64,000 nucleotides of DNA from Pseudomonas sp. URMO17WK12:I11 (GTDB lineage Bacteria > Pseudomonadota > Gammaproteobacteria > Pseudomonadales > Pseudomonadaceae). Position 1 is the first letter of the stretch, and each line of letters starts with the position of its first letter. The stretch is taken from positions 1-64,000 of the forward strand of contig NZ_VEDF01000009.1 in NCBI RefSeq assembly GCF_007677725.1, read 5' to 3'. The position numbers and the translations under genes are program-made. This document shows positions 1 through 12,000 of the stretch, piece after piece. The notes under the pieces were generated by a model that saw nothing but the letters and a program-made list of their open reading frames with translations, was not told where the DNA came from and did not search any database.

Positions 1-3000
1 TGGCCTTGATAGACATCGTTGCTGACGGCACCCGTTGCCGTGCCGGAGCTCTGGCCAATCGGGATGGTGATGATTTGACCATTGGCCAGGGTCACTACAA
101 CCGGACTTCCAGTCGCCGGCGCCCCCACGCTGGCGGTGTAAACGATGGTGCCGCCCTCGGCCACGGATGGCGTAGCTGTGAGGGTAACCGTGGTCGTGTC
201 AGTTACATCAGTTACAGCAGTGCTGGCAGGATCCGTGTTGGCAACGAGGTTTTCATAGTTACCGCCGCTGACAGCAGTGATGCTATTTGTGACTGCATCA
301 TGTCCTTGGTAGACATCGTTGCTGACGGCGCCGGTTGCGGTGCCAGAGCTTTGTCCGACGGGGATGGTGATAGATTGACCATTGGCCAAGGTCACTACAA
401 CCGGACTTCCAGTCACCGGCGCCCCGACGCTGGCGGTGTAAACGATGGTGCCGCCCTCGGCCACGGATGGCGTAGCTGTGAGGGTGACCGTGGTCGTGTC
501 AGTTACATCAGTCACCGCAGTACTGACCGGATCCGTGTTGGCGACAAGATTCTCAAAGTTGCCGCCACTGACGCTGGTGATGCTGTTGGTGACCGATTCA
601 TGCCCTTGGTAGACATCGTTGCTGACGGCAGCCGTTGCAGTGCTGGAGCTTTGGCCAACCGGAATCGTGATGAGTTGGCCACTGGCCAAGGTCACCACGA
701 CCGGACTGCCAGTCACTGGCGCGCTGACGCTGGCGGTGTAGACGATGGTGCCGCCCTCGGCAACAGCTGGCGTAGCGGTCAGGGTGACCGTTGTCGTGTC
801 TGTTACATCGGTAACGGCAGTGCTGACGGGATCCGTATTGGCGACAAGACTCTCAAAGTTACCGCCACTGACGGTGGTGATGCTGTTGGTGACCGATTCA
901 TGTCCCTGATAGACGTCGTTGCTGACGGCGCCGGTTGCAGTGCCGGAGCTCTGGCCAACCGGGATCGTGATGGTTTGGCCGTTGGCCAAGGCCACTACAA
1001 CCGGAGCGCCAGTCACCGGCGCTCCGATGCTGGCGGTGTAGACGATGGTCCCGCCTTCAGCCACGAACGGTGTCGCGGTCAGCGTCACAGTCGATGTGTC
1101 GATGGTATCGGTGACGCTGGTCACTGCAGCAGTGCTGTTGATCGCGAGGTTTTCGAAATTGCCGCCGGTTGCGTTGGTAATACGGGCACTGACCTGACCT
1201 GCATCGATGTATGGATCATCGCCAGGCGCAGCGACGGTGATGCTGCCAGTGGTTTGGTTGGCATTGATGGTAATGGCCTGGCCATTGCTCAGAGTCACAG
1301 TGACCGGCGACTGAGCGGCGTTGGTCAGAGTAGCGGTATAGACGATCTGGCCACCCTCAGCGACGGTTTGCGTGGCCGACAGGGAAACCGTTGTCGTGTC
1401 CGTTACATCGCTAACGACGGTGCTGACGAGGTCGGTGTTGGCCACGAGGTTTTCGAAGTTTCCGCCACTAACGCTGGTGATGCTGTTAGTGACCGCCTCA
1501 TGCCCCTGATAGACATCGTTGCTGACAGCAGCCGTTGCAGTGCCGGAGCTTTGGCCAGCCTGAATGGTGATGAGTTGACCATTGGCCAAGGTCACTACAA
1601 CCGGACTTCCAGTCACTGGCGCCCCGACGCTGGCGGTGTAAACGATGGTGCCGCCCTCAGCCACAGATGGTGTGGCGGTCAGGGTCACCGTTGTCGTGTC
1701 CGTTACATCGCTAACGACGGTGCTGACGAGGTCGGTGTTAGCCACGAGGTTTTCGAAGTCACCGCCACTGACGTTGGTGATGCTGTTGGTAACTGCCGCG
1801 TGGCCCTGATAGACGTCGTTGCTCACGGCGCCGGTTGCAGTGCCGGAGCTCTGGCCAACCGGAATGGTGATGATTTGCCCATTAGCCAAGGCCACTACAA
1901 CCGGAGCGCCAGTCACCGGCGCGCCGACGCTGGCTGTATAGACGATGGTCCCGCCCTCAGCTACCGATGGCGTGGCGGTTAGCGTCACAGTAGTGGTGTC
2001 AGTTACGTCAGTGACCGAGGTGCTGACCGGGTCAGTATTGGCGACCAAATTCTCAAAGTGACCGCCACTAACGCTGGTGATGCTGTTAGTGACCGCATCA
2101 TGCCCCTGATAGACATCGTTACTGACGGCATCTGTTGCGGTGCCGGAGCTTTGGCCAACTGGAATCGTGATGGTTTGGCCATTGGCCAAAGTCACCACTA
2201 CCGGACTGCCAGTCACCGGCACGCCGACGCTGGCGGTGTAAACGATGGTGCCGCCCTCAGCCACCGATGGCGTAGCGGTTAGCGTTACAGTGGTGGTGTC
2301 AATTACGTCAGTCACAGCAGTGCTGACAGGGTCCGTGTTGGCAACGAGGTTCTCGAAGTTACCGCCGCTGATAGCAGTGATGCTATTTGTGACCGCATCA
2401 TGACCCTGATACACATCGTTGCCGACGGCACTGATTGCAGTCCCGGAGCTCTGGCCAACCGGGATGGTGATGGTTTGGCCATTGGCCAAGGTCACTACAA
2501 CCGGACTTCCAGTCACTGGCGCCCCGACGCTGGCGGTATATCCGATGGTGCCGCCTTCAGCCACGGTTGGTGTGGCGGTCAGTATCACCGTCGTGGTGTC
2601 CTGAACATCGGTTACGACAGTACTGACAGTGTCGGTGTTAGCGACGAGATTTTCGTAGTCACCGCCGCTGACGCTGGTGATGCTGTTGGTGACCGATTCA
2701 TGTCCTTGGTAGACATCGTTACTGACGGCACCCGTTGCCGTGCCGGAGCTTTGGCCAACCGGAATCGTGATGATTTGCCCGTTAGCCAAGGCCACTACAA
2801 CCGGAGCGCCAGTCACCGGCGCGCCGACGCTGGCGGTGTAAACGATGGTGCCGCCTTCCAACACAGACGGCGTGGCGGTGAGGGTTACTGTCGTTGTATC
2901 CGTTACGTCTGTAACGGCAGTGCTGACGGGATCCGTGTCGGCAACGAGATTCTCGTAATTGCCGCCGCTGACGCTAGTGATGCTGTTGGTAACTGCCGCG

Positions 3001-6000
3001 TGGCCTTGATAGACATCGTTGCTGACGGCACCCGTTGCCGTGCCGGAGCTTTGACCAACCGGAATGGTGATGATTTGGCCATTGGCCAAGGTCACCACGA
3101 CTGGACTACCCGTCACCGCTGCGCCGACGCTGGCGGTGTAAATGATGGTGCCGCCCTCGGCAACAGATGGCGTAGCGGTCAACGTCACGGTCGAGGTGTC
3201 GATGGTATCGGTGACGCTGGTTACCGCTGCTGTTCCGTTGATCGCCAGGTTTTCGAAGTTGCCGCCAGTAGCGTTGGTAATACGGGCACTGACCTGACCG
3301 GCGTCGATGTACGGATCATCGCCAGGCGCGACGACAGTAATGCTGCCTGTGGTCTGGTTCGCATCGATGGTAATCGTCTGGCCATTACTCAGCGTCACAG
3401 TGACGGGAGATTGAGCGACGTTGCTCAGGGTGGCGGTATAGACGATCTGCCCACCCTCAGCGACGCTTTGCGTAGCCGCGAGCGAAACCGTGGTGGTGTC
3501 CTGCACGTCAGTGACTGCGGTGCTCACCACGCCCTTATCGGCGACCAGGTTCTCGTAGTTGCCGCCTGACACATTAGTGATGCTGTTGGTAACTGCCGAG
3601 TGGCCTTGATAAACATCGTTGCTGACCGCGCCGGTAGCGGTGCCCGAGCTCTGTCCGACCGGGATGGTGATTGATTGGCCATTGGCCAAGGTCACCAGAA
3701 CCGGACTACCAGTCACCGGCGCGCTGACGCTGGCGGTGTAGACGATGGTGCCGCCCTCGGCGACGGATGGCGTGGCGGTCAGGGTCACGGTGGTGGTGTC
3801 CGTTACATCGGTCACGGCTGTGCTGACGAGGTCAGTGTTGGCGACCAAACTTTCGAAGCTACCGCCACTGACGCTGGTGATGCTGTTGGTGACAGCATCA
3901 TGGCCTTGATAGACATCGTTGCTCACGGCGCCGATTGCAGTACCTGAGCTTTGGCCAACCGGAATGGTGATGATTTGCCCATTGGCCAAGGACACCAGGA
4001 CCGGACTGCCAGTCACGGGCACGCCGACGCTGGCGGTATAAACGATGGCCCCGCCTTCAGCCACGGATGGTGTGGCGATCAGGGTCACGATGGTGGTGTC
4101 CGTTACATCGGTCACGGCAGTGCTGACGAGGTCAGTATTGGCGACCAGGTCTTCGAAGTTTCCGCCGCTAACGCTGGTGATGCTGTTGGTGACCGCCTCA
4201 TGGCCCTGATAGACATCGTTGCTGACGGCGCCCGTTGCCGTGCCGGAGCTTTGGCCAACCGGAATGGTGATGGTTTGGCCGTTGGCCAAGGTCACTACAA
4301 CCGGGCTTCCAGTCACCGGCGCGCCGACGCTGGCGGTGTAGACGATGGTGTCGCCTTCGGCGACGGATGGCGTAGCGGTCAGGGTTACCCTAGTGGTGTC
4401 CGGAACATCTGTGACGGTAGTGCTGACGGTATCGGAATTGGCGACGAGGCTCTCGAAGCTGCCGCCACTGACGCTGGTGATGCTGTTAGTGACCGCCTCA
4501 TGACCCTGATAGACATCATTGCTGACGGCGCCGGTTGCAGTGCCGGAGCTTTGGCCGACTGGAATGGTGATGGTTTGGCCGTTGGCCAAGGTCACAACAA
4601 CCGGACTGCCAGTGACCGGAGCGTTGACGCTGGCGGTGTAGACGATGGTGCCGCCTTCGGAGATGGATGGCGTAGCGGTCAGGGTGACCGTTGTGGTGTC
4701 AATTACATCGGTAACGGCAGTGCTGACGGGATCCGTGATGGCGACAAGATTCTCAAAGTTACCGCCACTGACGCTGGTGATGCTGTTGGTGACCGCATCA
4801 TGGCCCTGATAGACATCATTGCTGACGGCACCCGTTGCGGTGCCGGAGCTTTGGCCAACCGGGATCGTGATGGTCTGGCCGTTGGCCAAGGTCACTACAA
4901 CCGGAGCGCCAGTCACCGGCGCTCCGATGCTGGCGGTGTAGACGATGGTCCCGCCTTCAGCCACGGACGGTGTCGCGGTCAGCGTCACAGTCGATGTGTC
5001 GATGGTATCGGTGACGTTGGTCACCGCAGCGGTGCTGTTAATCGCCAGGTTTTCGAAGTTGCCACCGGTTGCATTGGTGATACGCGCGCTGACCTGACCT
5101 GCGTCGATGTAAGGGTCATCGCCAGGCGCAGCGATGCTGACGCTGCCAGTCGTTTGATTGGCGCCGATGGTGATGCTCTGGCCATTGCTCAGGGTGACGG
5201 TAACGGGTGACTGAGCGGCATTGGACAGCGTGGCGGTGTAGACAATTTGGCCACCCTCAAGGACGGTTTGCGTAGCCGAGAGGGAAATCGTAGTGGTGTC
5301 TTGCACGTCAGTGACTGAGGTGCTTACCACGCCTTTATCGGCGACCAGGTTCTCGTAGTTGCCGCCTGACACATTAGTGATGCTGTTGGTAACTGCCGAG
5401 TGGCCTTGATAGACATCGTTGCTGACCGCGCCGGTAGCGGTGCCCGAGCTCTGTCCGACCGGGATGGTGATTGATTGGCCATTGGCCAAGGTCACCAGAA
5501 CCGGACTACCAGTCACCGGAGCGCTGACGCTGGCGGTGTAAACGATGATGCCACCCTCAGCCACGGCTGGCGCAGCAGTAAGGGTCACCGTGGTCGTGTC
5601 AGTTACATCGGTTACAGCAGTACTGACAGGATCGGTATTGGCCACAAGGTTTTCGTAGTTTCCACCGCTGACGTTGGTGATGCTGTTCGTGACAACCTCA
5701 TGACCTTGATATACATCGTTGCTCACGACACCTGTTGCGGTGCCTGAACTCTGGCCAACTGGAATCGTGATGGTTTGGCCACCAGACAAGGTGACAGTCA
5801 CCGAACTTCCTGTCACCGGCGCCCCGACGCTAGCGGTGTAGACGATGGTGCCGCCTTCAGCCACGGATGGCGTAGCTGTGAGCGTGACCGTTGTAGTGTC
5901 CGTTACATCGGTCACGGCTGTGCTGACGATGTCGATGTTGGCGACCAGGCTTTCGAAGTTACCGCCACTGACACTGGTGATGCTGTTGGTGACCGCATCA

Positions 6001-9000
6001 TGGCCCTGATAGACGTCGTTGCTGACGGCGGCGGTTGCTGTGCCAGCACTCTGACCAACAGCAATAGTGATGATTTGGCCCCCAGCAAGGGCAACGAGTA
6101 CTGGGCTCCCGGTCACCGGCGCGCTAATGCTGGCGGTGTATACGATGGTGCCTCCCTCGGCGACCGAGGGTGTAGCGGTCAGCGTTACGGTCGATGTGTC
6201 GATGGTATCGGTGACGCTGGTTACCGCTGCCGTGCTGTCGATTGCCAGGTGTTCGAAGTTGCCGCCAGTAGCGTTGGTAATACTGGCACTGACCTGGCCT
6301 GCGTCGATGTACGGATCATCGCCAGGCGCTGCAACGCTTATGCTGCCTGCAGTCTGGTTGGCGCCGATGGTAATGATCTGGCCATTGCTCAGGGTAACGG
6401 TGACCGGCGACTGAGCGGCGTTGGACAGGGTGGCGGTGTAGACGATCTGCCCGCCCTCTGCGACGCTTTGCGTAGCCGCCAGCGAAACCGTGGTGGTGTC
6501 CTGTACGTCAGTGACAGTGGTGCTCACCACGCCCTTATCGGCGACCAGGTTCTCGTAGTTGCCGCCAGACACGTTGTTGATGCTATTGCTAACTGCCGCA
6601 TGGCCTTGATAGACGTCGTTGCTGACAGCATCCGTTACCGTGCCGGAAGTCTGGCCAACCGGAATCGTGATGACTTGGCCATTGGCCAAGGTCACTACAA
6701 CCGGGCTTCCAGTCACCGGCGCGCCGACGCTGGCGGTGTAAACGATGGTGCCGCCTTCGGCAACCGATGGCGTAGCAGTCAACGTCACGGTCGAGGTGTC
6801 GACGGTATCGGTGACGCTGGTTACCGCTGCTGTGCCGTTGACCGACAGGTTTTCAAAGTTGCCGCCAGTGGCATTGGTGATACGCGCACTGATCTGACCG
6901 GCATCGATGTACGGATCATCCCCAGGCGCAGCTATGGTGACGCTGCCGGTAGTCTGGTTCGCGCCGATGGTAATGGTCTGGCCATTGCTCAGGGTTACGC
7001 TGACCGGCGACTGAGCGACGTTGGTCAGGGTAGCGGTATATACGATCTGGCCACCCTCAGCGACCGTTTGCGTAGCCGACAGTGAGACTGTGGTTGTGTC
7101 CTGCACGTCGGTGACGACAGTGCTGACGGTATCGGTGTTGGCGACCAGGCTCTCAAAACTACCGCCACTGACACTCGTGATGCTGTTGGTGACCGCCTCA
7201 TGGCCCTGATAGACATCGTTGCTGACAGCAGCCGTTGCAGTGCCGGAGCTTTGGCCAACCGCAATGGTGATGGTTTGACCATTGGCCAGCGTCACTACAA
7301 CCGGGGCGCCTGTCACCGGCGCGCCGACGCTGGCGGTGTAGACGATGGTGTCGCCTTCAGCCACGGATGGTGTAGCAGTGAGGGTCACCGTTGTGGTGTC
7401 CGTTACATCGGTCACGGCTGTGCTGACGATGTCGGTGTTGGCGACCAGGCTTTCGAAGTTACCGCCACTGACACTGGTGATGCTGTTGGTGACCGCCTCA
7501 TGGCCTTGATAAACATCGTTGCTCACGGCGCCAGTTGCGGTGCCTGTACTCTGGCCAATCGGGATCGTGATGATCTGGCCATTGGCCAAGGTCACCACGA
7601 CCGGACTACCGGTTACCAGCGCACCGACAGTTGCGGTGTAGACAATGGTGCCGCCCTCAGCCACAGATGGTGTGGCGGTCAGTATCACCGTCGTGGTGTC
7701 CTGAACATCGGTTACGACAGTACTTACAGTGTCGGTGTTAGCGACGAGATTTTCGTAGTCACCGCCACTGACGCTAGTGATGCTGTTGGTGACCGCCTCA
7801 TGCCCCTGATAGACATCGTTGCTGACGGCACCTGTTGCGGTGCCGGAGCTTTGGCCAACTGGAATCGTGATGGTTTGGCCGTTAGCCAATGCGACTACAA
7901 CCGGAGCGCCAGTCACTGGAGCGCCGACGCTGGCGGTGTAGACGATGGTGCCGCCTTCCAACACAGACGGCGTGGCGGTGAGGGTTACTGTCGTGGTATC
8001 CGTTACGTCTGTAACGGCAGTACTGACGGGATCCGTGTCGGCAACGAGATTCTCGTAATTGCCGCCGCTGACGCTAGTGATGCTGTTGGTGACTGCCGCG
8101 TGGCCTTGATAGACATCGTTACTGACGGCACCCGTTGCCGTGCCGGAGCTTTGGCCAACTGGAATCGTGATGGTTTGGCCGCCGGCCAGCGTCACTACAA
8201 CTGGAGCGCCATTCACCGGCGCGCCGACGCTTGCGGTATAAACGATGGTCCCGCCCTCGGCCACGGATGGTGTGGCGGTCAGGGTAACCGTGGTCGTGTC
8301 AGTTACATCAGTTACAGCAGTGCTGGCAGGATCCGTGTTGGCAACGAGGTTTTCGTAGTTACCGCCGCTGACAGCAGTGATGCTATTTGTGACTGCATCA
8401 TGTCCTTGGTAGACATCGTTGCTGACGGCGACGGTTGCGGTGCCTGAACTCTGGCCAACTGGAATCGTGATGGTCTGGCCACCAGACAAGGTGACAGTCA
8501 CTGAACTTCCTGTCACCGGCGCCCCGACGCTGGCGGTGTAGACGATGGTGCCGCCTTCAGCCACAGATGGTGTAGCGGTCAGGGTCACCGTTGTGGTGTC
8601 CGTTACATCGGTCACGGCTGTGCTGACGATGTCGGTGTTGGCGACCAGGCTTTCGAAGTTACCGCCACTGACGCTGGTGATGCTGTTGGTGACAGCATCA
8701 TGGCCCTGATAGACATCGTTGCTGACGGCGCCGGTTGCAGTGCCGGAGCTTTGGCCAACCGGGATCGTGATGATCTGTCCGTTGGCCAACGTCACTACAA
8801 CTGGGGCGCCAGTGACCGGAGCGCTGACGCTGGCGGTATACACAATGGTGCCGCCTTCAGCGACTGATGGCGTGGCCGTAAGCGTCACGGTCGAAGTGTC
8901 GATGGTGTCAGTGACGCTCGTTACCGCTGGCGTGTCGTTGATCTCCAGGGTTTCAAAGTTGCCGCCAGTGGCAGTGGTAATACGGGCGCTGATCTGACTA

Positions 9001-12000
9001 GCGTCTGTATACGGGTCATCGCCAGGCGCAGCGACGCTTATGCTGCCAGTCGTCTGATTGGCGCCGATGGTGATGGTCTGGCCATTGCTCAGGGTTACGA
9101 TGACCGGCGACTGAGCGACGTTGGTCAGGGTGGCGGTGTAGACGATCTGGCCTCCCTCTGCGACCGTTTGCGTGGCCGATAGCGAAACCGTAGTGGGGTC
9201 TTGGACGTCAGTGACTGCGGTGCTGACGGGATCCGTGTTGGCGACAAGATTCTCGAAGTTACCGCCGCTGACACTGGTAATGCTGTTGATGACCGCTTCA
9301 TGTCCTTGATAGACATCGTTGCTCACGGCGCCAGTTGCGGTGCCTGCACTTTGGCCAACCGGGATCGTGATGGTTTGGCCATTAGCCAAGCTCACCACGA
9401 CCGGACTGCCAGTGACCGGAGCGCTGACGCTGGCGGTGTAGGTGATGGCACCGCCCTCGGCAACAGCCGGCGTAGCGGTCAGGGTGATCGTTGTCGTGTC
9501 CGTTACATCGGTAACGGCAGTGCCGACGGGGTCCGTGTTGGCGACAAGATTCTCAAAGTTACCGCCACTGACGCTGGTGATGCTGTTGGTGACCGTATCA
9601 TGGCCTTGGTAGACATCGTTGCTGACAGCACCCGTTGCGGTGCCAGAGCTTTGTCCGACGGGGATGGTGATTGATTGACCATTGGCCAATGTCACCAGAA
9701 CCGGACTGCCAGTCACCGGTGCGCCGATGCTGGCGGTGTAGACGATATTGCCGCCCTCGGCTACGGATGGCGTAGCAGTCAGTGTCACAGTGGTCGTGTC
9801 AGTCACATCATTCACAGCAGTGCTGACAGGATCCGTATTGGCAACGAGGCTCTCGAAGCTGCCGCCGCCAACGGCAGTAATGCTGTTTGTAACGGCATCA
9901 TGTCCTTGGTACACGTCGTTGGAAACGGCTCCAGTCGCCGTACCTGAACTCTGTCCAACCGGAATTGTTATGGTTTGGCCATTAGCCAAGCTCACCACTA
10001 CCGGACTCCCAGTCACCGGCGCGCCGACGCTGGCGGTGTAGACGATGGTGCCGCCTTCAGCCACGGATGGCGTGGCGGTCAGGGTCACGATGGTGGTGTC
10101 CGTTACGTCGGTCACAACTGTGCTGACGATGTTGGTGTCGGCGACCAGGCTTTCGAAATTACCGCCACTGACGCTGGTGATGCTGTTGGTGACCGCTTCA
10201 TGGCCCTGATAGACATCATTGCTGACGGCGCCGGTTGCCGTGCCGGAGCTTTGGCCAACCGGAATGGTGATGGTTTGGCCGTCGGCCAAGGTCACTACAA
10301 CCGAAGCGCCAGTCACCGGCGCTCCGATGCTGGCGGTGTAGACGATGGTGCCGCCCTCGGCCACGGACGGCGTGGCGCTCAGGGTTACCGTAGTGGTGTC
10401 CTGAACATCAGTGACGGTAGTGCTGACGGTATCGGAATTGGCGACGAGGTTCTCGAAGTTACCGCCACTGACGCTGGTGATGCTGTTAGTGACAGCATCA
10501 TGGCCCTGATAGACGTCATTGCTGACGGCAGCGGTTGCAGTGCCTGAGCTCTGTCCGACCGGAATGGTGATGGTTTGACCATTGGCCAAGCTCACGACGA
10601 CTGGACTGCCAGTCACCGGAGCGCCGACGCTGGCGGTGTAAACGATGGTACCGCCTTCAGCCACGGATGGCGTGGCGGTCAATGTCACAGTCGAAGTGTC
10701 GATGGTATCGGTGACGTTGGTCACCGCAGCGGTGCTGTTGATCGCCAGGTTTTCGAAATTTCCGCCGGTTGCGTTGGTGATACGCGCGCTGACCTGACCG
10801 GCACCAATGTACGGATCATCGCCAGGCGCAGCGACGGTGATGCTGCCTGTCGTCTGGTTCGCGCCGATGGTGATGCTCTGGCCATTGCTCAGCGTTACGG
10901 TAACGGGTGACTGAGCAGCGCTGGTCAGCGTGGCGGTGTAGACGATCTGCCCGCCCTCAGCGACGGTTTGCGTAGCCGACAGGGAAACCGTGGTGGTGTC
11001 TTGCACGTCAGTGACTGCGGTGCTTACCACGCCTTTGTCGGCGACCAGGTTCTCGTAGTTGCCGCCCGATACGCTGGTAATGCTGTTGCTGACCGCCTCA
11101 TGCCCTTGATAGGCATCGTTGCTCACGGCATCCGTTGCCGTGCCGGAGCTTTGCCCGACAGGGATGGTGATTGTCTGACCATTAGCCAAGGTCACCACGA
11201 CCGGTGCGCCAGTCACGGGAGCATTGACGCTGGCGGTGTAGACGATGGTGCCGCCTTCCGCCACCGAAGGGGTGGCGCTCAGGCTGACGGTAGCGGTATC
11301 GAGCACATCAGTAACGGTGGTACTCACGGGCGTGGTCACGGCGACCAGGCTCTCGTAACTGCCGCCGCTGACGGCACTGATACTGTTGATGACCGCAGCG
11401 TGTCCCTGGTAAGCGTCGTTACTGACCGCTGCGGTAGCGGTGCCGGCGCTTTGCCCCACGGCAATGGTGATGACCTGACCATTGGCCAAGGTCACCACGA
11501 CAGGGCTGCCAGTCACCGCAGCGCTGACGCTTGCCGTATAAACCACCGTACCGCCTTCGACAACGCTGGGCGTGGCCGTCAAGCTGACCGTGGTGACGCT
11601 CTGAACGTCGGTGACAACAGTGCTGACCGGCGCGGTGTTGGCCACCAGGCTTTCGAAGTTGCCACCGCTTACGCCGAGGATGCTATTGGTCACAGGGGCA
11701 TGGCCCTGATAGACATCGTCGCTGACCGCGTCGGTCACCGTAGCGACGCTTTGCCCAACCGCAATCGTGATCTGCTGGCCGTTTGCCAGGGCCACGACGA
11801 CCGGGCTACCCGTCACCGGTGCATTGACGCTGGCGGTGTAGACGATGCTGCCGCCCTCGACGACTGCAGGCGTGGCGCTGAGCGTGACCGTGGTGGTGTC
11901 GAGGGTATCGGTGATGGTGGTCAGTGCAGGCGCGCTGCTGATCGCCAGGTTCTCGAAGCTGCCTCCGCTGGCAGTGGTGATGCGCGCGCTGACCAACCCT

